Shown: positions 36,199-44,811 of the stretch, piece after piece | Numbering within the stretch: the stretch's first letter is position 1 | Layout of the letters: each line of letters begins with the position of its first letter | Assembly (NCBI RefSeq): GCF_004340685.1 | Contig: NZ_SLUN01000006.1 | Location: 1 to 64,000 of the forward strand | DNA length: 64,000 bases | Direction: 5' to 3' | Origin: Hydrogenispora ethanolica | GTDB lineage: Bacteria > Bacillota > UBA4882 > UBA8346 | Notes under the pieces: generated by a model | What the model saw: the letters and a program-made list of their open reading frames with translations, nothing else | What the model was told of the DNA's origin: nothing | Database searches by the model: none | Position numbers and translations under genes: made by a program

Positions 36199-37536
36199 AT
36201 GCCAAAGCATGTTTTTCCGGTTGATTTCGTCTGGGGGGCCGCCACTGCGGCATATCAGATCGAGGGCGCAGTCCGCGAGGACGGACGGGGAGAATCCATC
36301 TGGGATCGCTTCAGCCACACTCCGGGGAAGATTCAGGGCGGAGACACCGGCGACGTCGCCTGCGACCATTATCACCGCTACCGGGAGGATGTCGCGCTGA
36401 TGCGGGAGATGGGCCTGAAAGGTTACCGTTTCTCCATCGCCTGGCCGCGGATCGTTCCGGCTGGCAAAGGCGCGCTCAATCCGAAAGGGTTGGATTTCTA
36501 TAATGCGCTGGTCGACCGGTTGCTGGCCAATGGGATTACTCCCTACGCCACGCTCTATCATTGGGAACTGCCGCAGCTTTTGCAGGACCGCGGCGGCTGG
36601 GATAACCGGGACACCGCCGCTTATTTCGCCGAATACGCCGCGGTGGTCTTCGAAAGCCTGGGAGACCGGGTCCGCCACTGGATCACGCTCAACGAACCTT
36701 CGGTGGTGGCGTATAACGGTCACGCCATCGGCGAGCACGCTCCCGGCTTCACCGACTATGCCCTGGCCGTGCGGGTCTCGCACCATCTCAATCTGGCCCA
36801 TGCCCGGGCCGTAGCGGCCTACCGGCAGCTGAACCAGGGCGGCGTCATCGGTACAACGCTCAATTTAACCTCGGTCTATCCGGCCGGCAATGCGCCGGAG
36901 GATGGGGCCGCCGCCCGGATCGCCGACGGCATGTACAACCGCTGGTTCCTGGATCCGGTTTTAAAAGGCGCCTATCCCCGGGATATTCTGGAGTTGTTCG
37001 GCCAAAAACTGCAAGCTCCCGTCATTCAAGCGGGCGATCTGGAACGGATCGCGGCCGCGCCCATTGACTTTTTGGGCTTGAACTATTACTCGCGGCTGCT
37101 GGTCCGGTCCGCGCCATCGAGTCCTTTCGGCTATGAGGCGGTCCGGGGAGCCGGACCCTGCACCGCGATGGGCTGGGAGATCTATCCCGACGGGCTGTAT
37201 GATCTGCTGGTCCGGCTCGACCGGGACTATGGGCATCCCCGCCTCTTGGTCACGGAGAATGGAGCGGCCTTTGACGATCCATTGCAGGCGGGGCGGGTCG
37301 CCGACCCGGAACGCATCGCTTACCTCCGGGAGCACTTCCTCGCCGCCCGGCGGGCTATCGAGAGCGGCGTTCGGCTGGAGGGCTATTTTGTCTGGTCGTT
37401 GCTGGACAATTTCGAGTGGGCTCATGGCTACAGCCGGCGGTTCGGCCTGATCTATGTCGATTATCCTACCCAGGAACGAATTTGGAAAGACAGCGCCCGC
37501 TGGTATCAGGGAGTGATCCGGCAAAACGGAGTCTGA
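36199..37536 (+). CDS. bglA: GH1 beta-glucosidase
   Basis: A 445-residue family 1 glycosidase that hydrolyses cellobiose and aryl-beta-glucosides in the cytoplasm with retention. Acid/base Glu166 lies in ITLNEPSVV and nucleophile Glu353 in LLVTENGAAF. N-terminal DFVWGAATAAYQIEGA and the C-terminal YFVWSLLDNFEWAHGY are hallmark blocks. No phosphorylated-sugar-binding signature of 6-phospho-beta-glucosidases is evident, so unphosphorylated sugars are likely. No signal peptide. ATG 36199 follows CAGGAGGAG. A TATAAT box lies near 36147. A terminator shared with the pectinesterase follows. Confidence 0.93.
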   Translation: MPKHVFPVDFVWGAATAAYQIEGAVREDGRGESIWDRFSHTPGKIQGGDTGDVACDHYHRYREDVALMREMGLKGYRFSIAWPRIVPAGKGALNPKGLDFYNALVDRLLANGITPYATLYHWELPQLLQDRGGWDNRDTAAYFAEYAAVVFESLGDRVRHWITLNEPSVVAYNGHAIGEHAPGFTDYALAVRVSHHLNLAHARAVAAYRQLNQGGVIGTTLNLTSVYPAGNAPEDGAAARIADGMYNRWFLDPVLKGAYPRDILELFGQKLQAPVIQAGDLERIAAAPIDFLGLNYYSRLLVRSAPSSPFGYEAVRGAGPCTAMGWEIYPDGLYDLLVRLDRDYGHPRLLVTENGAAFDDPLQAGRVADPERIAYLREHFLAARRAIESGVRLEGYFVWSLLDNFEWAHGYSRRFGLIYVDYPTQERIWKDSARWYQGVIRQNGV

Positions 37537-37571
37537 CGAAGCGGGAAAAAGCCCGCTCGGAGTCGTGCCAA

Positions 37572-37616
37572 AAAAAACGGGGTCTTTCCGCTAACTGCGG
37601 AAACGGCCCCGTTTGA
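37572..37616. terminator. terminator between beta-glucosidase and pectinesterase genes
   Basis: A long hairpin (AACGGGG...CCCCGTT outer arms, TTTCCGC/GCGGAAA inner arms, loop TAACT, one internal mismatch) with A-run on the left and T-rich right side; serves convergent genes. Confidence 0.8.
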
Positions 37617-37641
37617 TCTTTCATCGGCTTAATGCGGTACC

Positions 37642-39576
37642 TCAGTAAGGCAGCTTCGGCGTGAACCCCAGGATCTTCTCGGGCGAGCTGTAATTCACCT
37701 GGTATTCCGCATCGGTCAAGAATCTTCGGGTCGCCGTTTCCACCGGTGTCGCACCTTCGCCGCTGTTTTGATACTCCCGGAAGAACTGCTTGGCGGCGGT
37801 ATTGACATTATCCCAGTCGGTCCAGGCGTCGGGATGGATCCGGCCGTGAAGCGCGGAGGAGATCAATACGACCTTGGCCGGGTTGGGCGCGCCGTTGCTG
37901 CCGCCGGTCCAGGCTCCCCGGCCGAGATAGATGTTTTTGGCGGCCATGGCGGGATCCACGGTCAACAGGCAGTCTTTGAAGACATAGCCGTTGTTGAATC
38001 CGGCGCCCTGCGTATCGGACGGAGCCGCCGCGGTGATGTAGCCGCCCTCTTTGTAGTAGAGCGAATGAATATGGCAGTTGGCGAAGAGGACGGTGGCGCC
38101 GCCGCAGATGAAGTCGACTTCGCCCTCGATATAACAATTTTCGAAGTAAAGCCTTCCCGACCGCAGGTACATCGTATCCTGCTGCCCGAGAAAGATGCAG
38201 TTCTTCAAATAGCCCCCTTGCACGTTCCGGGTCGCCAGGGTGATGGAGCGCCGCTCCACGTTGTCCCAGGTCCGGTTCCATTCCGGCCCCTTGTTATAGA
38301 AAGTGATGTTTTCGGCCGTAAAATAGCCGGCCTCGGCCAGATTCACCTCGACCAGCAGATTGCCGTCGATATTGCCGTAATCGGCTTCATAACCGTAGAT
38401 GATGGTATTGGCCGGGCTTTCCCCGACCAGGCTGAGATCCGGCTTGGTAATCTTCAGCTTTTCCTGATAGAGGCCGGGTTTGATATAGATGACCGCGCCG
38501 GGTTTTACGGCGTCAATGGCCGCGGCGATGGTCCGGTAAGCTCCGTTGGCCCCGCTGGGCTCGACGATCGCTGCGGCAATCCTGGCAAGGTCCGCCGGCA
38601 GCTTCGGGTTGGCCGTTACTTTTTGGGCCGCGTTTTTGCTATACGGCAGCTTCGCCAGGTCGATGACCCCGTCCTTGATCAAGGAGGGATCGACGTAATT
38701 CGGATCTTTGCTGCTGGCGTCGGCGGCCGTCAGATTGATGCCGGCCGGTTTTTTGGCTGGTTTCTTGCTGACCGGGTCGGGGTCGTTCACCAATACCGGC
38801 TTGGCTTCGAGATCCCAGCCGACGATCTTGCTCAGCTCGGCCAGACTCTTGCCGCTGACGTCTTCGTTCTTGATCAGGAGCAAATAAGGGTAGCGGCCCA
38901 GCCCATTGGTGCTGCCATCGTTCTCGCCGAACTGGATGAAGTTCCCGGAGCCGTTCTTCTTTTCAAAATTCGCGGTCTGGTGCCGTTGCTTGCCATCGAT
39001 AAAGGCGCTGGCGGTCATCGCCTTGCCATCCGGCGCCAGGTCGAAGACCAGCCGGAAATCATGCCAGTCGGAGACGATATTCTCCGGATTCAAGCCGGTC
39101 TGGCCGGTACTGCCTTTGATCTGGTTGCTGGCATTGTGGCGCAACACCGACTGGTACTCGCCCCGCTGCCACATGGCCCAGAGAATTCCGAACGGAGTCC
39201 CCCGGTCGGGAACCACCGCCCCCTTTGCCTTGAAGATCAATGTCAGCTTGGTTTCGGTCCCATCGAGCGGAATGGTCAGGACATCATTCTGGGCATCCAG
39301 CGTATTCAGTTTCAAAAGCTTGTGACCGGCCGCATCGTTGACCAACGAGAAGTGCGCGTTAAAAGTGACGGTGGTTTGAAATCCGTTGGCCTCGATGTCC
39401 GCCTTGGCGTCCGTGGCATTCTTCAACCCCGGGATGTACAGGATGTAATTGGCCGGCACGCTGAGATTGGCGGCGTTCTTGGCGGTCGGCGGCGCTTCCT
39501 GGCCATAGAGCGGAACCAGCGAGCCACAAAATAACAGCGTTGTCAGGAGCGCCATGGCGAATCGTTTTTGCTTCAT
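37642..39576 (-). CDS. secreted pectin methylesterase (CE8) with an N-terminal domain
   Basis: A 644-residue exported enzyme that demethylates pectin to pectate plus methanol. A signal peptide (MKQKRFAMALLTTLLFCGSL) comes first. Residues about 40-270 form a beta-rich domain of laminin-G/carbohydrate-binding character, followed by a Lys/Pro/Asp linker. The C-terminal CE8 beta-helix has AAIDAVKPGAVIYIKPG, GQQDTMY, VDFICGGATVLF (catalytic Asp) and YLGRGAW (catalytic Arg). Length exceeds a plain pectinesterase because of the N-terminal domain. ATG 39576 follows GGGGGAG; an earlier start (39627) would precede it. No pectate lyase is adjacent. Confidence 0.92.
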   Translation of the reverse strand: MKQKRFAMALLTTLLFCGSLVPLYGQEAPPTAKNAANLSVPANYILYIPGLKNATDAKADIEANGFQTTVTFNAHFSLVNDAAGHKLLKLNTLDAQNDVLTIPLDGTETKLTLIFKAKGAVVPDRGTPFGILWAMWQRGEYQSVLRHNASNQIKGSTGQTGLNPENIVSDWHDFRLVFDLAPDGKAMTASAFIDGKQRHQTANFEKKNGSGNFIQFGENDGSTNGLGRYPYLLLIKNEDVSGKSLAELSKIVGWDLEAKPVLVNDPDPVSKKPAKKPAGINLTAADASSKDPNYVDPSLIKDGVIDLAKLPYSKNAAQKVTANPKLPADLARIAAAIVEPSGANGAYRTIAAAIDAVKPGAVIYIKPGLYQEKLKITKPDLSLVGESPANTIIYGYEADYGNIDGNLLVEVNLAEAGYFTAENITFYNKGPEWNRTWDNVERRSITLATRNVQGGYLKNCIFLGQQDTMYLRSGRLYFENCYIEGEVDFICGGATVLFANCHIHSLYYKEGGYITAAAPSDTQGAGFNNGYVFKDCLLTVDPAMAAKNIYLGRGAWTGGSNGAPNPAKVVLISSALHGRIHPDAWTDWDNVNTAAKQFFREYQNSGEGATPVETATRRFLTDAEYQVNYSSPEKILGFTPKLPY

Positions 39577-39760
39577 CAATTTCTCCCCCTTTTTGCCAAA
39601 TGGAAATTTGGATAAATGTTTCCACATATTTCAATAAGGATTCTGAAACCCCTTGGAAATCTGACGATCTCGGCAAAAAATGAGCGGAATTGCGCGGTTT
39701 TGATTACAAAAATTGCGCTCGGAAATCGCGGGGATGAAAGCGGAAGGGATTGAGATCAAT

Positions 39761-39800
39761 AAAAAAGGGACTGTTCGATATCGTTTGGAAACAGTCCCTC
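39761..39800 (-). terminator. terminator after the LysM gene
   Basis: On the minus strand AGGGACTGTT pairs with AACAGTCCCT across a 14-nt loop and is followed by T6. It ends the LysM transcript before the pectinesterase gene. Confidence 0.9.
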
Positions 39801-39852
39801 ATCGCTTGATTGGGGTTTGATTCTCTTTGAAATCTGATGGTGCTTCGCGCCT

Positions 39853-40665
39853 TTACCCCTGGCAGGGAAGCAGATCGCCATGGAGCAGCGCCGAGCCTTG
39901 ACTGCCGGACCCGGTATTGAGCGGGCGGATCTCGGCAGTATCGCCGACAATCGGCGGCCAGGCGGTGATGGTAGTGCCGGACCAGGTGATCAACTGATCC
40001 CCGAAACCCGAAGCGACCAGCCGGATCGTGACGGTTTCGCGGGGCGCCGCGGGGTTATCCGTGATCAGGCTCAGCACTCCGGCATAGGAATCGTAATCCC
40101 CGAAGGCGGAAGGGTTAGGCAAGGGAGCGGCGGCAATGGTATAGGCCCGGGTACTCATGGCCACTTGACGGACGGTGGCCGAGCCGATCGGAATGTCGGC
40201 ATCCGGGGGTATCACCGCTAGGACGGGTCGCAGCAAGGAACAGAAGGGCGTGGGAATCAGCGCCGGCTGTTGCGGCGCGGTTCCCGGGATGCAGATCGTC
40301 TGGCCCACCGTCAGCCGGCTGGGGTTCACGCCGGGGTTGGCCGCGGTGATAGCCTGGACCGTGACGCCGTAGCGCGCCGCCAGCGTGTAGAAGGTATCGC
40401 CGGAACGGATCGTATAACGGGTGCCGGAACAGGTCCCGGGCGAAGGTCCGGCGCCGGTTCCGGGCACGCAGAGCGATTGGCCGACGCGGAGCGCATTGGG
40501 ATTCACTCCGGGGTTGAACGCCGCAATCGCCGCCACGGTTGTTCCCAGGCGTTGCGCAATGGAATAAAACGTATCGCCGGCCCGGACGGTATGAGCGGCG
40601 GAACCGGCCGGACAGGGCGGGTCGGCTTCGGGATAGAGGGAATGATTATGGATGGACATCGTCAT
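39853..40665 (-). CDS. protein with two LysM domains
   Basis: A 270-residue protein with LysM domains at about 24-69 (HTVRAGDTFYSIAQRLG to SLCVPG) and 83-128 (YTIRSGDTFYTLAARYG to TICIPG). Both end in a CxPG motif, and further Cys occur at PPCPAG, GTCSG and LLPCQG. LysM binds N-acetylglucosamine polymers such as peptidoglycan or chitin. The last 130 residues are of unknown type, with beta-rich segments. There is no signal peptide, which in a spore former would suit a spore-coat protein, though nothing else here proves sporulation. ATG 40665 follows AAGGA. Confidence 0.87.
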   Translation of the reverse strand: MTMSIHNHSLYPEADPPCPAGSAAHTVRAGDTFYSIAQRLGTTVAAIAAFNPGVNPNALRVGQSLCVPGTGAGPSPGTCSGTRYTIRSGDTFYTLAARYGVTVQAITAANPGVNPSRLTVGQTICIPGTAPQQPALIPTPFCSLLRPVLAVIPPDADIPIGSATVRQVAMSTRAYTIAAAPLPNPSAFGDYDSYAGVLSLITDNPAAPRETVTIRLVASGFGDQLITWSGTTITAWPPIVGDTAEIRPLNTGSGSQGSALLHGDLLPCQG

Positions 40666-40765
40666 CACTTCCTTACGGATTGGCTGAAGTCGTAAAATGG
40701 CACCGGATTAATATATGAAAAAGGAACGGGGTCAGTGAGAGATCGGGTTCCAATGCGGACCGATA

Positions 40766-40795
40766 TTGACAGGCTTTTCTCCTTTCATATATAAT
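40766..40795 (+). promoter_or_regulatory. glpK promoter
   Basis: TTGACA (40766-40771) and TATAAT (40790-40795) with an 18-bp spacer; transcription would start near 40802, directly before the GlpP-type leader. Confidence 0.85.
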
Positions 40796-40814
40796 AAGGA
40801 CAGCGACTAATCAC

Positions 40815-40866
40815 GTCCAGAGATGATGAGAGGACCGGAGACGTTTATTTGTTTTCGGTTTTTTGT
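40815..40866 (+). promoter_or_regulatory. GlpP-type antitermination leader of glpK
   Basis: The motif GTCCAGAGATGATGAG then AGGACCGGA is shared with the leader at 43186-43210. Its end, ACCGGAGAC, is the 5' arm of a terminator whose 3' arm is TGTTTTCGGT followed by T6. The upstream GTCC/GGAC pairing and the terminator compete for the same bases. GlpP is known to antiterminate glp leaders when glycerol-3-phosphate is present. Confidence 0.75.
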
Positions 40867-40922
40867 TATGCAATCGGCATGGATACAGGTTTATATCACG
40901 GAATCGGACGGAGGGAGAGCCA

Positions 40923-42419
40923 ATGACGGCAAGTTACATCATTGCCATCGATCAAGGCACTACGGGAACGACCATGCTTGTGCTGGACCGGGCCGGGCAA
41001 ATCGCTCACAAGTATTACTGTCCCTTGCCCCAGAGTTATCCGGAACCCGGCTGGGTGGAGCATGATCCGGAGTTGATCCGGGAAACCGTCTGGAACGGAT
41101 TGCGCGAGATAATGGCTTTGCCCTGGTTGAAAGAGGGCGCGGTCGCGGCCATTGGCCTGACCAATCAACGGGAGACCATTGTGATGTGGGAACGGGACAC
41201 CGGCCGGCCGGTGTATCCGGCCATCGTCTGGCAATGCCGCCGGACCGCCGAGGCTTGCGCCCGCCTGGAAAGGGAAGACCATGGCGCCACGATTCGCGCC
41301 AAAACCGGACTCCGGCTCGATCCCTATTTCTCCGCCACCAAACTGCAATGGCTGTTGGAGAACCGTCCCGGGCTGCGCGAACGGGCCGAGCGCGGAGAGC
41401 TGGCTTGTGGAACGGTGGATTCCTGGCTGATCTGGCAGTTGACCGGAGGACGGGTCCACGCCACCGATTATTCGAACGCCTCGCGAACCCTGCTCTTCAA
41501 CATTCATGAGCTGCGCTGGGACCCGGAGTTGCTCGAATTGTTCGGGGTCCCCGCCAGCCTGTTGCCGGAGGTACGGCCGTCGGCCGGCGATTTCGGTTGG
41601 ACCGATCCGCGTTGGACCGGCGTTTCGTTGCCGATCACCGGAGTATTGGGCGACCAGCAGGCGGCTTTGTTCGGCCAGGGGTGCCTGCAGCCGGGGATGA
41701 TGAAGAATACCTACGGCACCGGGTGCTTCCTGCTGATGAATACCGGAACGGCGCCTTCCCCGCCCCAACACGGGATGCTGGCCACCATCGCCTGGGGGCT
41801 TGGCGGCCAGGTGACCTATGCTTTGGAAGGGAGCGTCTTTAACGGCGGAACCGTGGTGCAATGGTTGCGCGATGAGCTGGGCCTGTTGCAGCGGGCCGCC
41901 GACTCTCAAACCCTGGCGCTCTCCGTCCCCGACAGCGGCGGCGTTTACTTCGTGCCCGCCTTCACCGGCAGCGGCGCTCCGTACTGGGATCCCTACGCCC
42001 GGGGCACCATCGTCGGCCTGACCCGGGGAACGACCCGCGCCCAACTAGTCCGGGCCGCCCTGGAAGGAATCGCCTACCAAGTGCTGGAAGTGGTGGAATG
42101 CATGAGTCTTTCGGTCGGACGAAAGCCGGCCGAGTTGCGGGTGGACGGCGGTGCCGCGGCCAACGATTTTCTGCTGCAATTTCAGGCGGACATCTGCGAT
42201 CTGGGGATTCGTCGCAACCGCTCGCTGGAGTTGACCGGGACCGGCGCCGCCTTCATCGCCGGCCTGGCCGTCGGTTTCTGGAACGATCCCGGAGAGCTGG
42301 CGGGACTGGTGACATTGGAACGCGATTTCCAGCCGGCCATGGCCGGAACGGAACGGGAGCGGCTGGTGGCGGGCTGGCGGCGCGCGGTGGAGCGTTCGGG
42401 AGGCTGGGCCGGGGCCTAA
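40923..42419 (+). CDS. glpK: glycerol kinase
   Basis: A 498-residue FGGY kinase converting glycerol and ATP to sn-glycerol-3-phosphate. Key blocks: AIDQGTTGTTMLV (phosphate 1), GLTNQRETIVMWE, GDQQAALFGQGC (phosphate 2), KNTYGTGCFLLMNTG, and LRVDGGAAANDFLLQFQADI. Residues matching the glycerol-binding Arg (NQRET), Trp and Asp (LGDQQA) are present. ATG 40923 follows GGAGGGAG. It heads the glycerol cluster, behind a sigma-A promoter and a GlpP-type leader, so expression should require glycerol-3-phosphate. No glpF facilitator gene is seen in the window. Confidence 0.95.
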   Translation: MTASYIIAIDQGTTGTTMLVLDRAGQIAHKYYCPLPQSYPEPGWVEHDPELIRETVWNGLREIMALPWLKEGAVAAIGLTNQRETIVMWERDTGRPVYPAIVWQCRRTAEACARLEREDHGATIRAKTGLRLDPYFSATKLQWLLENRPGLRERAERGELACGTVDSWLIWQLTGGRVHATDYSNASRTLLFNIHELRWDPELLELFGVPASLLPEVRPSAGDFGWTDPRWTGVSLPITGVLGDQQAALFGQGCLQPGMMKNTYGTGCFLLMNTGTAPSPPQHGMLATIAWGLGGQVTYALEGSVFNGGTVVQWLRDELGLLQRAADSQTLALSVPDSGGVYFVPAFTGSGAPYWDPYARGTIVGLTRGTTRAQLVRAALEGIAYQVLEVVECMSLSVGRKPAELRVDGGAAANDFLLQFQADICDLGIRRNRSLELTGTGAAFIAGLAVGFWNDPGELAGLVTLERDFQPAMAGTERERLVAGWRRAVERSGGWAGA

Positions 42420-42564
42420 CTGCAACGGAAAAACGGAATGATTCCGAAAACGGGTTATGTCTGGCACGGCTCGCGCATACAATAGAGAATCAGATTCTCG
42501 GCAACTCCAGCTGCCGTGTTGCAACCGGCCCCAGGGTTGCCAATCCTCAGTAAGGAGTTGCAGC

Positions 42565-43131
42565 ATGGAACAACAGCTTGCCAATTTATTAGAAGCCCAA
42601 CCGATCATCGCGGCGGTCCGTGACGAACAGGGCCTGAATCAGGCGCTCGAGGCGCCGGTGGATGCCATTTTTTTGCTCGATGCGATGTTGAATAACTTAA
42701 AAAAAAGGGTGCGCCGCATCGAGGAGCACGGGAAACTGGCGTTTGTCCATATCGAGATGGTGGCCGGCCTCAGCAAGGACCAGGCGGCTTTGGAGTTTTT
42801 GAAAGAAGAGATCGCGCCGACGGGAGTGATCACCACCAAGCCGAGCCTGGTGCAGTCCGCCAAGAATCTCGGCCTGGTCACCATCCAACGCTTGTTTATT
42901 CTGGATTCGTTATCGCTCCAGACCGGATTGCGGATCATCCAGAGCCATCATCCCGACTTCATTGAGGTGATGCCGGGGGTGATCCCCAAGGCGATTACGG
43001 AGATGAAGGCCCATTGCCAGGTGCCGATCATTGCCGGAGGAATGATCAAGACCAAGGAAGAGATCATTGAGTTGCTCCGGGTCGGCGCGGTGGGCGTTTC
43101 GACCAGCCGGGCCGAGCTGTGGGATCTCTAA
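42565..43131 (+). CDS. glpP: glycerol-3-phosphate responsive antiterminator GlpP
   Basis: A 188-residue TIM-barrel-like RNA-binding antiterminator. With glycerol-3-phosphate bound it lets transcription pass the terminators of glp leaders. Family blocks: QPIIAAVRDEQGLNQAL, IFLLDAMLNNLKKRV, KLAFVHIEMVAGLSKDQAAL, GVITTKPSLVQSAKNLGL, QRLFILDSLSL, EVMPGVIPKAI and IIAGGMIKTKEEI, the last like a phosphate-binding loop. ATG 42565 follows AAGGAG. It lies between glpK and glpA, and motifs suited to it precede both of those genes, but not glpP itself. Confidence 0.93.
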   Translation: MEQQLANLLEAQPIIAAVRDEQGLNQALEAPVDAIFLLDAMLNNLKKRVRRIEEHGKLAFVHIEMVAGLSKDQAALEFLKEEIAPTGVITTKPSLVQSAKNLGLVTIQRLFILDSLSLQTGLRIIQSHHPDFIEVMPGVIPKAITEMKAHCQVPIIAGGMIKTKEEIIELLRVGAVGVSTSRAELWDL

Positions 43132-43185
43132 AACGGAATTGTATGAACCGCCATTGATATCATCTTTCATATCCTAACGCACCGT

Positions 43186-43253
43186 GTCCAGAGACGCAGA
43201 GAGGACCGGATAGGCATGGCACAGGAGTCGCCATGCCTACCGGTCTTTTTTAT
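43186..43253 (+). promoter_or_regulatory. GlpP-type antitermination leader of the glpA operon
   Basis: GTCCAGAGACGCAGAG then AGGACCGGA repeats the glpK leader motif. Its last bases begin a strong terminator: ACCGGATAGGCATGGC pairs with GCCATGCCTACCGGT (one bulge), followed by CTTTTTT. The glpA-like start is 21 bp beyond. The two leaders share the motif while their terminator stems differ, which argues for a conserved protein-binding element. Confidence 0.82.
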
Positions 43254-43273
43254 TTTGAGGAGGAGGTCCAGGG

Positions 43274-44734
43274 ATGTTACAAAGCCAGTGTGATGTGTTG
43301 ATCATCGGCGCCGGAGTGGTCGGCGCGGCCGTTGCCCGGCAGCTCTCCCGTTTTGAATTGCGGGTCATCCTGATTGAACGGGAGGCCGATATTGCCTGCG
43401 GCACTTCCAAAGCCAACAGCGGCATTGTCCACTCGGGGATTCACGACCATCCGGGCACGCTCAAGGCGCGCTTATGCGTGCGCGGCAATCAGTTGTATCC
43501 GGCGCTCGCCGCGGAGCTGGACTTTTTATACCGGCAGAATGGCTCATTGGTCGTGGCCCGCCAGCCGGAGGAGCTGCCGCTCCTGGATGAGCTGGTAGCT
43601 CAAGGCCGGCAGAACGGGGTACCGGGGGTCGCGCCCTTGACCCCGGCCGAGCTCCTGCAGTTGGAACCGAACCTCGCCCCCGATCTGGCCGGCGGCCTGC
43701 TGGTCCCGTCGGGCGGCATCGTGGTGCCCTTTGATCTGGTGTTCGCCCTGATCGAAAACGCGGTCGCCAACGGCCTGGAGTTAAGGCTGAATACCGAGGT
43801 GACCGGGATACGCCGGGAGGACGACGGTTTTCTGGTCGAAACGACCGGCGGAGCGTTCCGCGCCGCTTATGTGGTGAACGCCGCCGGCCTGGGCAGCGCC
43901 GCAATCGCCCGGATGGTAGGGGACGAATCCTTCGCCATCCATCCGGTGAAAGGTGAGGAGTACCTGCTGGACCGGCGCTTGGAAGGCTTGGTCCGGCGGA
44001 CGGTTTTTCCGCTGCCGACGCCGCTCTCCAAAGGGATCCTGGTGATTCCGACGGTCGACGGCAATATTATGCTGGGGCCGACCGCCCATCCGGTGGCGGA
44101 CAACCACGACCGGGAGACGACCGCGGCGGGGTGGGCCGAGATCTTCCGGGAGGTTCGCACGCTGGTCCCGTCGCTGAACCCGTCGGATCTGATCACCGCT
44201 TTCGCGGGGTTGCGGGCCGCCAGCGCTCAGGAAGACTTTATCATCGAACGTTCCAGGATCGCGCCGCGGCTGATTCATCTGGCGGGGATCAATTCGCCGG
44301 GTTTGACCGCGGCGCCGGCGATCGCCGAATATGTGGAGCAATTGTTGGAGGAGGGCGGCTTGCGTTTGACGACCCGTTTCGATTTCCAACCGCGGCGGCC
44401 GTTAGTCCGGATGCGCGAGCTCAGCCGCGAGCGGCAAGCGGAATTGATCCGGGAGAATCCGCAATATGCCAACATCGTCTGCCGTTGCGAGATGGTCAGC
44501 GAGGCCGAGATCCGGGCGGCGATCCGGCGCGGCGCGACCACTGTGGATGGGATCAAACTGAGGACCCGCAGCGGCATGGGGCGTTGCCAGGGTGGCTTCT
44601 GCACTCCGAAAGTGCTCCGGATCCTCGCCGAGGAACTGGGTTGTCCGCCGGAGGCAATCACCAAGAAAGGTCCGGGAAGCCAGCTATTGACGGGCCCGTT
44701 GCGCAGCTTCGGCTCCCATGACGGAACGCAGTAA
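43274..44734 (+). CDS. glpA: GlpA-like glycerol-3-phosphate dehydrogenase, FAD subunit with BFD-type Fe-S domain
   Basis: A 486-residue flavoprotein oxidising glycerol-3-phosphate to dihydroxyacetone phosphate. The Rossmann motif DVLIIGAGVVGAAVA binds FAD. The DAO core includes SKANSGIVHSGIHDHPGTLK and NAAGLGS. The C-terminal BFD-like domain (CRCEMVSEAEI ... GMGRCQGGFCTP) has the CxC...CxxxxC pattern for a [2Fe-2S] cluster. This arrangement is common in Bacillota next to GlpB-like and DUF1667 proteins. L-2-hydroxyglutarate oxidase is a relative, but context favours glycerol-3-phosphate. Starts at ATG 43274 after GAGGAGG. Confidence 0.88.
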   Translation: MLQSQCDVLIIGAGVVGAAVARQLSRFELRVILIEREADIACGTSKANSGIVHSGIHDHPGTLKARLCVRGNQLYPALAAELDFLYRQNGSLVVARQPEELPLLDELVAQGRQNGVPGVAPLTPAELLQLEPNLAPDLAGGLLVPSGGIVVPFDLVFALIENAVANGLELRLNTEVTGIRREDDGFLVETTGGAFRAAYVVNAAGLGSAAIARMVGDESFAIHPVKGEEYLLDRRLEGLVRRTVFPLPTPLSKGILVIPTVDGNIMLGPTAHPVADNHDRETTAAGWAEIFREVRTLVPSLNPSDLITAFAGLRAASAQEDFIIERSRIAPRLIHLAGINSPGLTAAPAIAEYVEQLLEEGGLRLTTRFDFQPRRPLVRMRELSRERQAELIRENPQYANIVCRCEMVSEAEIRAAIRRGATTVDGIKLRTRSGMGRCQGGFCTPKVLRILAEELGCPPEAITKKGPGSQLLTGPLRSFGSHDGTQ

Positions 44735-44811
44735 AGCCCTTTCTCACTCCCGGGCGTGGCCGAGGGGGCAAATATCAGGACGATTCAGATCGATCGAGGA
44801 GGCGAAGCAAG

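Noticed and set aside
37768-39534. Long plus-strand frame opposite the pectinesterase
   Set aside because: The minus strand carries all CE8 catalytic motifs and a signal peptide; the plus frame has none.
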